The notes beneath the pieces are model-generated. The model worked only from the letters and a program-made list of their open reading frames with translations. It did no database searches and was not told the origin of the DNA. Source: Planctomycetaceae bacterium (GTDB lineage Bacteria > Planctomycetota > Planctomycetia > Pirellulales > Pirellulaceae). Taken from it: a stretch of DNA of 18,795 nucleotides. Shown here piece after piece: positions 1-7,463 of this stretch; the stretch's first letter is position 1; the number at the start of each line of letters is the position of its first letter. Made by a program: the position numbers and the translations under genes. Location: NCBI GenBank assembly GCA_024642765.1, contig JAHEAM010000011.1, positions 1-18,795 on the forward strand, read 5' to 3'.

Positions 1-362
1 AAAAGGGGTGGTTTGTGGCACCCACCGTTTTGACGAATGCCGGACCGCATTGTTCGATCAATCAAGACGAGGTCTTCGGTCCGGTAGTGACAATTCAAGC
101 GTTCGACGATATTGATCATGCCGTTGAATCGGCGAATGCAACGCGTTACGGACTAAGTGCAACCGTTTGGACCGAGCGCTTGAACACGGCAATCGATGTC
201 GGCCGACGGATTGACGCGGGTGTTATTTGGGTGAACGGTTGGTTGGTCCGCGACCTGCGAACACCATTTGGTGGAATGAAAGAATCGGGCGTTGGAAGAG
301 AAGGCGGCTGGGACGCGATCGATTTTTGGACGAAGACAAAGAATATTTGTTTTTGCAGTTAA
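1..362 (+). CDS. 2-aminomuconate 6-semialdehyde dehydrogenase, C-terminal part (5' end outside window)
   Basis: This is the C-terminal ~120 residues of an NAD-dependent aldehyde dehydrogenase. The frame is open to the left edge (codons from position 3 read K-G-W-F-V-A-P-T), so the gene begins outside the window and the catalytic Cys is not included. Visible family motifs are DEVFGPVV (cofactor/active-site Glu-Phe loop), YGLSATVWT, WVNGW, and RTPFGGMKESGVGREGG. The LRDLRTPFGG and final KNIC-type ending are typical of the 2-aminomuconate / 2-hydroxymuconate semialdehyde dehydrogenase subfamily (family knowledge). It would oxidise 2-aminomuconate semialdehyde to 2-aminomuconate in the cytoplasm. 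The following deaminase and decarboxylase genes favour the amino over the hydroxy substrate. A GTG at 15 is an internal Val codon, not a start. The exact substrate is inference. Confidence 0.85.
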   Translation, partial: KGWFVAPTVLTNAGPHCSINQDEVFGPVVTIQAFDDIDHAVESANATRYGLSATVWTERLNTAIDVGRRIDAGVIWVNGWLVRDLRTPFGGMKESGVGREGGWDAIDFWTKTKNICFCS

Positions 363-548
363 CTGTCGACGGAGAATTTCTGCCGTTGGAATTGTGACCT
401 GCAGCGTCGGCAAGGAGTACGGTTGGCAATTTGGAAAACCATTTTCATGTAGTATCTTGGACGGGATACCCAAAGACTTATGTCTTGCGACTCACATGCT
501 AATAAGGGTAGTCCGTGTTAATACGAATTTCAAAAAAAATATCGAGTC
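363..548. other. Intergenic gap, no supported gene
   Basis: This 186-bp spacer separates the dehydrogenase from the deaminase gene. The only things seen are a 5-bp hairpin (AAGAC/GTCTT, 473-486) without a T-run and a weak sigma-70-like pair (TTGGAA at 431-436 and TATCTT at 453-458, 16 nt apart). Neither is strong enough to call, but the gap leaves room for a separate promoter for the next two genes. Confidence 0.3.
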
Positions 549-974
549 ATGCCAATGAACGAATATGAATTCCATTCGAGCAAAGCACCGGAGCCGGTTG
601 GCGCCTATCCCCATGCTCGCCGTGTCGGCAATTTATTGTTTTTGTCAGGAGTCGGGCCTCGGCAGCGCGGTACGAAGGTCATTCCCGGCGTCAATCTGAA
701 TTCGGCGGGCGAAGTGGAGTCGTATGACATTGCCGCTCAGTGCCATAGCGTGTTTCAAAATGTCCGCGCGATTGTTGACGAAGCCGGATCGTCTTGGGAC
801 AAAATAGTGGATGTGACTGTTTACCTAACAAACATGAAACGCGACTTCCCGACGTTTAACAAGATTTACGCTGAGTATTTTCTTGAACCACGGCCCTGTC
901 GGACGACTGTTGAAGTCGGTGCGTTGCCGACTCCGATTGCGATTGAGCTGAAGTGCATTGCGACAATTGAATAA
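549..974 (+). CDS. 2-aminomuconate deaminase (RidA/YjgF fold)
   Basis: A 141-residue cytoplasmic protein of the RidA/YjgF/UK114 family, expected to form a trimer. Characteristic blocks are SKAPEPVGAYPHARRVG near the N terminus, LLFLSGVGPRQRGTK, VRAIVDEAGSSWDKIVDVTVYLTNM in the middle, and CRTTVEVGALPTPIAIELKC at the end. The Arg of the RTT(V/I)EV block is the usual substrate-carboxylate binder in this fold. The GVGPRQRG and ELKCIATI segments match the 2-aminomuconate deaminase subgroup (NbaF/AmnD-like) better than generic imine deaminases; this is recalled family knowledge. It would release ammonia from 2-aminomuconate to give 4-oxalocrotonate. ATG codons at 549 and 555 are both possible starts, and neither has a strong ribosome binding site. 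The flanking dehydrogenase and decarboxylase support the role. Confidence 0.85.
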   Translation: MPMNEYEFHSSKAPEPVGAYPHARRVGNLLFLSGVGPRQRGTKVIPGVNLNSAGEVESYDIAAQCHSVFQNVRAIVDEAGSSWDKIVDVTVYLTNMKRDFPTFNKIYAEYFLEPRPCRTTVEVGALPTPIAIELKCIATIE

Positions 975-1037
975 TGACGGATCTGCCCGATTTCTATCGT
1001 TCCCAAGTCCAAAAATTAACCAATTAAAAAATCCTTC

Positions 1038-2060
1038 ATGGACATTTCACACTTTCGTCGCGATCCAGTAATTGATATTCACACGCATATCCTGCCGCGT
1101 GAATGGCCGGATCTTGCCGAACGCTATGGCTATGGCGGATTCGTGCAGCTTGTGCATGAGCAACCGGGCTGTGCCGACATGGTGATCGACGGTGAGTCGT
1201 TTCGTCGCGTGGAAGAAAATTGTTGGTCGGCTGAACGTCGAATTGAAGAGTGCGATAGGGCGGGCGTGGATGTTCAAGTGCTGTCGACGGTCCCTGTTAT
1301 GTTCAGCTATTGGGCTAAGCCGGAACATGGGCTGGATCTTTCAAGGTTGTTGAATGACCATATCGCCGAATTGATGCGTGCCAATCCCGATCGGTTTGCG
1401 GGTTTGGCTACGATTCCGATGCAGCATCCGGGGTTGGCGATTCAAGAGCTGGAACGCTGTGTTCGAGATCTCGGAATGGCTGGCGTACAAATTGGCTCCA
1501 ACATCAATGGCATGAATTTGGATCGCTCTGAGTTGTTTCCTGTGTTCGAAGCAGCAGCAGAGTTAGGTGCTTGTGTGTTCGTGCATCCATGGGAAATGAT
1601 CGGAGGCGAACGAACGAGAAAGTATTGGATGCCTTGGCTCGTTGGGATGCCGGCAGAGACGTCTCTTGCAATTTGTTCGATGATTTTCTCTGGAGTGCTG
1701 GAAAGACTTCCAAACTTGAGGGTTTGTTTCGCGCATGGTGGTGGGGCTTTCCCTGCAACGTTGGGACGCATTCAACATGGCTGGGAGGTTCGTCCGGATC
1801 TCTGCGCGGTAGATAACCCGAATCCACCGAAGAAGTACGCGTCGCAAATCTACTTGGACACGCTTGTACATGAGTGCGAGTCGTTGCGACTCTTGGTTCG
1901 ATTGTTTGGAGTAGAAAGATTAGCGTTGGGGACTGATTACCCCTTTCCGCTGGGCGAGTTGCAACCAGGGGCTTTGATTCGCAGTTTGGGTGAACTAACG
2001 GAACCAGAACGCAACCGCCTCCTCGGCGGCACAGCACTCGAATGGCTGGCAGGCAGGTAG
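1038..2060 (+). CDS. 2-amino-3-carboxymuconate-6-semialdehyde decarboxylase (ACMSD)
   Basis: A 340-residue amidohydrolase-superfamily TIM barrel of normal length for ACMSD. It decarboxylates 2-amino-3-carboxymuconate-6-semialdehyde, the ring-opening product of 3-hydroxyanthranilate, to 2-aminomuconate semialdehyde, diverting carbon from quinolinate/NAD synthesis. Metal ligands can be read directly: HTH (H15, H17), H183 in FVHPWEM, and D300 in GTDYPFPLGE. The catalytic His corresponds to H233 in FAHGGG. Candidate carboxylate-binding arginines are R56/R57 and R244. Start ATG 1038 lies nine residues before the conserved DIHTH block and fits the family; no good ribosome binding site is seen. It lies 63 bp after the deaminase gene, probably in the same transcript. 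In pathway order it acts before the dehydrogenase and deaminase encoded upstream. Confidence 0.9.
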   Translation: MDISHFRRDPVIDIHTHILPREWPDLAERYGYGGFVQLVHEQPGCADMVIDGESFRRVEENCWSAERRIEECDRAGVDVQVLSTVPVMFSYWAKPEHGLDLSRLLNDHIAELMRANPDRFAGLATIPMQHPGLAIQELERCVRDLGMAGVQIGSNINGMNLDRSELFPVFEAAAELGACVFVHPWEMIGGERTRKYWMPWLVGMPAETSLAICSMIFSGVLERLPNLRVCFAHGGGAFPATLGRIQHGWEVRPDLCAVDNPNPPKKYASQIYLDTLVHECESLRLLVRLFGVERLALGTDYPFPLGELQPGALIRSLGELTEPERNRLLGGTALEWLAGR

Positions 2061-2223
2061 TCTGAGTTGTCCCAAGAAAGCTGTCAAGGGAATTACAGCC
2101 GAGCATCCGGTACAAGTTCACAACGACCTGAAGGAAAGCGGCTATTGACTAGGAAGCATCGCGGACTTTGGTCACAATCCCAAAGCGCGATAAAAGTAAC
2201 ACACACAGGGGGCCAAAGAGTCA

Positions 2224-2344
2224 ACCACGAAACACACGAAAAAAGAGAAGAAAAGTCAGTGATGAATTCCAAGCAAACCAGCGCTGTTATGTCTTGGTTA
2301 TTTTGAATATTGCATTTCAGCATCTCTTTCGTGTGGTTCGTGGT
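2224..2344. repeat. Spaced inverted repeat, possible MITE-like or dispersed element
   Basis: The left arm 2224-2241 (ACCACGAAACACACGAAA) and right arm 2327-2344 are inverted copies of an 18-bp sequence with one mismatch, separated by 85 bp. The inner segment has no convincing ORF. The gene-free stretch 2061-2366 contains nothing else I can support. Repeats built on 'accacgaaacacacgaaa' are, as I recall, dispersed in many environmental bacterial genomes; that link is memory, not a search. It sits between the convergent ACMSD and gcvP genes, where it could also fold at the ends of both transcripts. Confidence 0.5.
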
Positions 2345-2366
2345 AAAGAAACCATGATCAACCGAA

Positions 2367-5219
2367 CTAGATTCCCACTTTTTCTGTTTCTGGTTGTTCG
2401 TAGCTTTCTACTGGTGGGCAAGAGCAAACGAGGTTTCGATCGCCATAGACGTTGTCGACGCGGCCTACGGGTGGCCAGTATTTAACGGTGTAGTCGGCAT
2501 CTGGATCTGGGCAGACTGCGAGTTGCCGTGGGTATACTCGCTCGCTATCGCCTAGGACCGAATCCAGCGTATGGGGCGCGTTGTGGAGAGGGTTGTTGTC
2601 CGCCGGCCACTTGCCCGCTTTGACTTGTTCATATTCTGCATAGATCAAATTCATCGCTCGGCAAAAACGATCGAGTTCTTGCAACGATTCGCTTTCAGTC
2701 GGTTCGATCATCAGAGTTCCACCGACTGGAAAAGACATGGTCGGTGCATGAAAACCGAAATCAATCAACCGTTTTGCAATGTCATCCACTGAAACTTTGC
2801 CGTCTTTATCAAGCGGGCGCGTATCGATGATGCACTCGTGTGCCACCAATCCGTGGTCACCAGTATACAAAGTCGAGTAATTCGGCTTGAGTTGATGGGC
2901 AATATAATTCGCATTCAAAATGGCGACTTGAGTCGCGCGGCGTAAACCCCAAGGGCCCATCATGCGAATGTACATCCAAGAGATCGGCAAAATGCTTGCG
3001 CTACCGAAAGGAGCAGCACTAACAAGTGCCCCTTGGCGATCGCCATTTTCACCATCGCGTGGAAGGAAGGCAGCGAGGTGACTGCGCACCGCCACAGGGC
3101 CAACGCCAGGTCCACCGCCGCCGTGCGGAATGCAAAATGTCTTGTGCAAATTCAAGTGTGACACGTCGCCGCCGAATTTTCCGGGTTTGGCAAGGCCCAC
3201 GAGTGCATTCAGATTTGCACCGTCGATGTAGACTTGTCCGCCAGCAGCGTGAACTTTTTCGCAAACGTTTGTCACGCCGACTTCAAACACGCCGTGTGTC
3301 GAAGGGTAGGTGATCATGATGGCAGCAACTTTGTCTGTGTTTGCGGCGATTTTTGCATCGAGGTCAGCCAGATCTACGTTGCCACTCTCATCGCACTTCA
3401 CAACGACAACCTGCATGTTCGCCATTTGAGCGCTAGCCGGGTTCGTGCCGTGGGCACTGCTGGGAATCAGGCAAACGTTTCGGGCATGATCGCCGCGCGA
3501 CTCGTGGTAGGCCTTAATCGCCAGCAAGCCAGCATACTCGCCTTGGGAACCGGCATTAGGTTGCAAAGAAATGGCATCGTAGCCAGTCGCTGCACACAGC
3601 ATTTGTTCGAGTTGGCGGATCATTTCGCGATAGCCGACTGTTTGATCGTCTGGTGCGAACGGATGAATCGAGTTGAACTCGGGCCAAGTGATTGGAGCCA
3701 GCTCAGCTGCCGCGTTGAGTTTCATTGTGCAAGAACCAAGCGGGATCATCGCGCGATCGAGCGCGATGTCCATTTCGGATAGTCGGCGCAAGTATCGCAT
3801 CATTTCCGTTTCGCTGCGATAGATATGGAAGACATCCTGTGACATGAACGAGTCGTCACGAAACGCCTCGGTTGGCAACAATGATTCTTTGGCGATAATT
3901 ACCTGATCGCCACCGAAGATTTTGACTAGATTCGCGACATCGGCCTCGGTCGTCGTTTCATCCAGTGAGATTCCGATTTCCGTTTTGCTAACTGCACGCA
4001 AATTGTATCCGGCAGCCACTGCGGCTTGCATCAACTCGTTTGCCCGATTACCAACGTCAACTGTAAGCGTGTCAAAGAACTTGTCGCTGCGAATTTTCAA
4101 GCCTTGCGCAATGAGCGACGCATGTAGGCGCGTTGCCAGGCCGTGGACGCGCCGCGCAATGCTGCGGAGGCCTTCTGGCCCATGATAACAGGCATACAAC
4201 GTAGCCATGATCGCGAGCAAGGCTTGAGCAGTACAGATATTGGACGTGGCTTTCTCGCGGCGGATATGTTGCTCGCGAGTTTGCAGTGAAAGGCGATAGG
4301 CTGGATTGCCGTGGGAGTCGACGGATTGGCCGACGAGTCGTCCTGGCATCGTGCGTTTGTAGGCGTCACGCGTCGACATGAACGCAGCGTGAGGACCGCC
4401 AAATCCGAATGGAACGCCAAAGCGTTGGGAGTTACCAATTGCAACATCAGCTCCGAATTCGCCAGGAGCTTGCAGTAACGTTAGGGCCAATAAATCGGTT
4501 GCGACAATTGTCAACGCGTTGTGCTTATGAGCCGTTTCGAAAAGAGCTTTGTAATCGTGAACCGTACCGTGCGTTGTTGGATATTGCACGATCAACGCGA
4601 AGACGCCTTCCCAAGCTGCGATTCCTTTCGTCTCATCAAACAACACGACTTCGATTCCAAGCGGTTTGGCTCTCGACTGAATCACTTCTATTGTTTGTGG
4701 GTGACAAGCCGTTGAAACGAGGAATCGATTCCCGGCGCCTTTGACGCTGCGGTGGCAAAGGGTCATTGCTTCGGCTGCCGCAGTGGCTTCGTCCAGGAGC
4801 GAGGCGTTTGCGATTTCGAGACCAGTGAGTTCGGCAACCATGGTTTGAAAGTAGAATAGGATTTCCAGGCGGCCTTGTGAAATTTCAGGTTGGTAGGGAG
4901 TGTAAGCCGTATACCAAGCTGGATTTTCCAATACGTTGCGTTGCAAAACCATCGGCGTGTGCGTTCCATAGTAGCCTTGGCCAATGAACGAACGAAGGAT
5001 TTTGTTTTGAGAGGCGAGGGCCTTGAGTTCAGCAAGGGCTTGTTCTTCGCTAACGCCGAATTCCATTTCCATTTGAGAGTTGTCAGCAATTTGGTGGGGG
5101 ACGACGGCGCTCGTGAGTGAATCAAGCGAGTCATATCCCAAAGTCTTCAGCATTTTTTGGATTTCATTATCGCGAGGACCAATGTGTCGAGAAACGAACG
5201 GAGATAGAGAATTAGCCAT
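2367..5219 (-). CDS. gcvP: Glycine dehydrogenase (decarboxylating), P-protein, single-chain type
   Basis: A 950-residue PLP enzyme, the P-protein of the glycine cleavage system. It decarboxylates glycine and passes the aminomethyl group to the lipoyl arm of H-protein. N- and C-terminal halves are fused in one chain, as in Proteobacteria and eukaryotes. Visible marks are RHIGPRD near the N terminus, FIGQGYYGTHTP, the glycine-rich NAGSQGEYAGL block, and the PLP lysine K693 in HLNLHKTFCIPHGGGGPG. The frame stays open to a TTG at 5408, but those 63 extra codons translate riboswitch sequence. The chosen ATG (5217-5219) begins MANSLSPF and has GGGAG nine nt upstream; an ATG six nt earlier is only 3 nt from that site. 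gcvT, gcvH and lpd are not in the window. Expression is probably controlled by the tandem glycine riboswitch upstream. Confidence 0.95.
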   Translation of the reverse strand: MANSLSPFVSRHIGPRDNEIQKMLKTLGYDSLDSLTSAVVPHQIADNSQMEMEFGVSEEQALAELKALASQNKILRSFIGQGYYGTHTPMVLQRNVLENPAWYTAYTPYQPEISQGRLEILFYFQTMVAELTGLEIANASLLDEATAAAEAMTLCHRSVKGAGNRFLVSTACHPQTIEVIQSRAKPLGIEVVLFDETKGIAAWEGVFALIVQYPTTHGTVHDYKALFETAHKHNALTIVATDLLALTLLQAPGEFGADVAIGNSQRFGVPFGFGGPHAAFMSTRDAYKRTMPGRLVGQSVDSHGNPAYRLSLQTREQHIRREKATSNICTAQALLAIMATLYACYHGPEGLRSIARRVHGLATRLHASLIAQGLKIRSDKFFDTLTVDVGNRANELMQAAVAAGYNLRAVSKTEIGISLDETTTEADVANLVKIFGGDQVIIAKESLLPTEAFRDDSFMSQDVFHIYRSETEMMRYLRRLSEMDIALDRAMIPLGSCTMKLNAAAELAPITWPEFNSIHPFAPDDQTVGYREMIRQLEQMLCAATGYDAISLQPNAGSQGEYAGLLAIKAYHESRGDHARNVCLIPSSAHGTNPASAQMANMQVVVVKCDESGNVDLADLDAKIAANTDKVAAIMITYPSTHGVFEVGVTNVCEKVHAAGGQVYIDGANLNALVGLAKPGKFGGDVSHLNLHKTFCIPHGGGGPGVGPVAVRSHLAAFLPRDGENGDRQGALVSAAPFGSASILPISWMYIRMMGPWGLRRATQVAILNANYIAHQLKPNYSTLYTGDHGLVAHECIIDTRPLDKDGKVSVDDIAKRLIDFGFHAPTMSFPVGGTLMIEPTESESLQELDRFCRAMNLIYAEYEQVKAGKWPADNNPLHNAPHTLDSVLGDSERVYPRQLAVCPDPDADYTVKYWPPVGRVDNVYGDRNLVCSCPPVESYEQPETEKVGI

Positions 5220-5284
5220 GATCATGAACTCCCAGAATTTGCAAAACGCCAAAACAAGCTTGAATGTGTCGAATGAAAAGTCTG

Positions 5285-5342
5285 GATAGTGATTTTCACT
5301 ATCTTTGTTTTCCCAGTAGGCTCTATTTCGCCGAGCGAAATA
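5285..5342 (-). promoter_or_regulatory. Two perfect hairpins between the riboswitch and the gcvP start
   Basis: Two stem-loops lie in the 150-nt leader between aptamer 2 and the gcvP ATG. One at 5324-5342 has an 8-bp stem (TATTTCGC/GCGAAATA) and a 3-nt loop. The other at 5285-5303 has a 7-bp stem (GATAGTG/CACTATC) and a 5-nt loop. In the gcvP direction neither is followed by a clean U-run, so a classical intrinsic terminator is not shown. They are candidates for the riboswitch expression platform. Confidence 0.4.
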
Positions 5343-5374
5343 CGATTTTCGAAATACGACATCCAAGCAAGACG

Positions 5375-5662
5375 ATTTGCCCCTCTGTCCATGTACCTGA
5401 GAGATCAATTTGATTGGTGTTGTTTGTTGGGATCAGTTAACCCATTTCAGGACAACGCCAATCAAATCTTGCCCCTTCGGTGGAAGTAAACAAAAAATGC
5501 AGCACGATTCCGCGCGGACATTTGTCAACTTCACTCTCCAGAGATGGTGTGTCATGACGGCGGTCCTTTTGCCTGAGCGGTTCAGGGCGACTTGCACCTT
5601 CGGCGGCCCGCGATGTCGCTCGCCAATAGGCAATCAACTGAGGGCACTCTCTCACCGACTTT
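5375..5662 (-). promoter_or_regulatory. Tandem glycine riboswitch (two aptamers) in the gcvP leader
   Basis: Read on the minus strand, aptamer 1 (about 5662-5536) shows GGTGAGAGAG, GCCGCCGAAGGTGCAAG, CTCAGGCAAAAGGACCG and then the inter-aptamer signature CTCTGGAGAGTG. Aptamer 2 (about 5547-5375) shows CCACCGAAGGGGCAAG, ATCTCTCAGGTAC and GGACAGAGGGG. These blocks are in the order and wording of the known gcvT-type tandem glycine riboswitch, as in Bacillus subtilis. The element starts a few nt after the predicted transcription start and ends about 155 nt before the gcvP ATG. Known members usually switch on glycine cleavage genes when glycine is plentiful; the direction here is inferred. Boundaries are approximate by about 10 nt. 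Confidence 0.92.
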
Positions 5663-5675
5663 TCACCATGAGCAG

Positions 5676-5704
5676 ATTATAGTGTGCTTCCGAATAGTTT
5701 GATA
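5676..5704 (-). promoter_or_regulatory. Putative sigma-70 promoter of gcvP
   Basis: A perfect TATAAT (-10) lies at 5681-5676 on the minus strand, just upstream of the first riboswitch aptamer. The -35 region at 17-18 nt (TATCAA or CTATCA) is poor. The predicted start near 5669 places the riboswitch at the very 5' end of the transcript, which supports the call. Confidence 0.55.
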
Positions 5705-5855
5705 GGCATGAATTTTTTTCATCGGGGATGCTCTGTTCAAGTTTTTGGAAGCAAATACGCCACAGATCGGGATGTTTATTGGCGGCTAACATTTGTTCGC
5801 CGTTAAGAGAATTGTGTGGCAATGCGGTCAGGCTATACCGCGAATCTCCGTGGTT

Positions 5856-6275
5856 CTAGATTTTCAAAACGTCCCGACGGCTTTCGATTTCCTTTAGTTG
5901 AAAAAGCTTGCCCTTTCCACTTCCAGGGCAACTTTCGCAGGTCTTTTTCCATTCGTCTTCGGTGCGTAAGTTAGAATCCCAAAAGGGCCACGTTCGACAT
6001 TGTCGCGGCCTGCCCTCGTAGACCTGGCAGTTTCTTTTTTCTTCGTCGAAGAATACACAGCTTCCGTTTGGAAATTCTTTCAAGCTGTAACGTATTCCGA
6101 TTTTGCGTGTGTAAAGGCGTTCGAATTCATCGAATTCCAAATCCAGCATGCCTGCCAATTTTTCCATTTCTTCCTTGTTGACCCAGACGTATCCCGAAAA
6201 CCCGGTGCAGCAGTCTCCGCACTCGGAACAGGTAAACCGCAATCCGTCCTTATACCAAGGCTTACTAGTTGCCAC
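5856..6275 (-). CDS. YkgJ-family cysteine-cluster protein (UPF0153)
   Basis: A 139-residue cytoplasmic protein with the family's N-terminal CxxCxxCC motif (C16, C19, C22, C23 in FTCSECGDCC). Further cysteines are C73, C83, C93 in RPRQCRTWPFW, C113 and C116. The layout matches the YkgJ / Fe-S-oxidoreductase-like cysteine cluster family, which is thought to bind zinc or an iron-sulfur cluster; the biochemical role is unknown. The start is GTG (6275-6273), with AAGGA 7 nt upstream supporting it. It is 215 bp downstream of the secreted L[ST]xxQ-motif protein gene on the same strand and may have its own promoter. A 5-bp hairpin (5824-5841) lies past its stop but lacks a T-run. Confidence 0.85.
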   Translation of the reverse strand: MATSKPWYKDGLRFTCSECGDCCTGFSGYVWVNKEEMEKLAGMLDLEFDEFERLYTRKIGIRYSLKEFPNGSCVFFDEEKRNCQVYEGRPRQCRTWPFWDSNLRTEDEWKKTCESCPGSGKGKLFQLKEIESRRDVLKI

Positions 6276-6368
6276 CGCGATATCCTTAATCCACCATGTT
6301 TAATAAAGCCAAAGCGTGTGAGCGCTCGGGTTCGTTACAAGACCCAAAATCAGAATGATAGTCTTATG

Positions 6369-6386
6369 GCCAGAACTAGTTCTGGC
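6369..6386. repeat. 18-bp perfect palindrome between two minus-strand genes
   Basis: GCCAGAACTAGTTCTGGC reads identically on both strands with no loop. It lies 94 bp upstream of the YkgJ-type GTG start and 105 bp past the stop of the gene before it. The flanks have no T-run on either strand, so an intrinsic terminator is not supported. A binding site for a dimeric repressor is possible but unproven. Confidence 0.4.
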
Positions 6387-6490
6387 AAGTAGGAATGCCA
6401 AAAATCAACACAACTGTCGCAAACGCCAACTGCACCAAACGATGAATTAAGGCTGGTCCAATTGTGAGCCAATGACAAGAGAATTGGGAC

Positions 6491-7372
6491 TTAGTGAATC
6501 AAGTTGATAAGTTGGCGCAGTTCTTCTTGGAATTCTTCATTCCATATTCTCTGTTGGGGTACTGTTAGGAAGACTTCAAGTTCAGGTGGGACGGACTTAC
6601 CTGCTAGTTCGGAATCACTCGGCATGATTTCGGTCAGGCGGATATAGTTGTTGCGCCGCGTCGAGACTTGTAGTTGTTTGACCAATTGCGTTCCAAATTC
6701 CTGATCGATCCATCGTGTCATTTGTGATCTCTGATCAGGGGAAAGCAATAGTTTAAGATCGATCTTAGCAACAAAGACTTCCACCGCAGCTTTTCGATTC
6801 TGTTCCAGCCTGCGCTTTTGCCAAGTTGCCCAATCTTCAAGTTGTTGTGGCGTCAACGTCTTCTCGACGGCGGAAATCCATGTTTTTTGAGAGTCAATTT
6901 CACCGGAGAAGGTGGAGAAGTCAAAAACTTGCATGCCGCGGCGAACTTGAACGAATTCATTGTCCAACTCCTCTCCATCCTCTTCTTCGGGAACCTCCGG
7001 TGGATTGTCGGGATCGAATTCGAATCCAAAGGATTTACTTGCTTTGACAAGTGCTGCTAAATCTTGCTCAACGTTGGAAACCATAGCGCCTTTGGATGCC
7101 ACTGTCAATTTGGTGCGTTGGTCAACAGAAAGCTTGCAAACGGAATTGATTTCAGCAAGGATACAATCCATTCGATTCTTGGCTGCAGATTTTCTGAGAT
7201 CAAGAATTTTTTGGAACTGGTCAAACATCAATTTCTGCTCGTCGGGGCCACCTCGTTCAATCAAGATTTGTTGTGCCAGAGCGCAGTTCGAATAAATCGA
7301 AATCACAAACGGTAGCAGAGTGACAATCGAAAGGTTGAGCAATGAAAGTCTTTGTCGTAAGGAGTCTTTCAT
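6491..7372 (-). CDS. Exported protein of unknown function with four L[ST]xxQ-like motifs
   Basis: A 293-residue protein that I cannot assign to a named family. Residues 1-34 form a signal peptide: basic start, hydrophobic 11-29, likely cleavage after ALA at 31-33. The mature part is helical and charged, with an acidic stretch at about 118-139 rich in E, D and P. Four short similar motifs occur: LSVDQR (81-86), LTPQQ (173-177), LSPDQR (210-215) and LTVPQQ (269-274). They resemble the LTxxQ turns of Spy/CpxP-type periplasmic proteins, but overall homology is not established. AAGGA lies 7 nt before the ATG, a strong start. It is 91 bp downstream of moaA on the same strand, so it could be read through from that operon or have its own promoter. 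Two cysteines (C70, C79) in the mature part could form a disulfide. Confidence 0.75.
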   Translation of the reverse strand: MKDSLRQRLSLLNLSIVTLLPFVISIYSNCALAQQILIERGGPDEQKLMFDQFQKILDLRKSAAKNRMDCILAEINSVCKLSVDQRTKLTVASKGAMVSNVEQDLAALVKASKSFGFEFDPDNPPEVPEEEDGEELDNEFVQVRRGMQVFDFSTFSGEIDSQKTWISAVEKTLTPQQLEDWATWQKRRLEQNRKAAVEVFVAKIDLKLLLSPDQRSQMTRWIDQEFGTQLVKQLQVSTRRNNYIRLTEIMPSDSELAGKSVPPELEVFLTVPQQRIWNEEFQEELRQLINLIH

Positions 7373-7463
7373 TTGGAATTCCTTTTAAGGTCTTTGTAGA
7401 TTTGTTTGCGAGAGAGTGGGCCAGACTCATTTAAGGATTGTGCTACATATTCTACAGCAATTC

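Noticed and set aside
2080..2099. Hairpin GCTGT/ACAGC just after the ACMSD stop as a terminator
   Set aside because: The stem is 5 bp with a 10-nt loop and no T-run follows, so it cannot be supported as a terminator.
1504..2121. 205-codon open frame on the minus strand inside the ACMSD gene
   Set aside because: It is antisense to a well-supported enzyme gene and has no recognisable motif; its Arg/Ser/Thr/Pro-rich composition is that of a shadow frame.
3234..3782. 182-codon open frame on the plus strand inside gcvP
   Set aside because: It lies antisense to conserved GcvP coding sequence and shows no family motif.
5824..5841. GCGGT/ACCGC hairpin downstream of the YkgJ-type gene as a terminator
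   Set aside because: It has a short stem, an 8-nt loop and no U-run in the direction of transcription.
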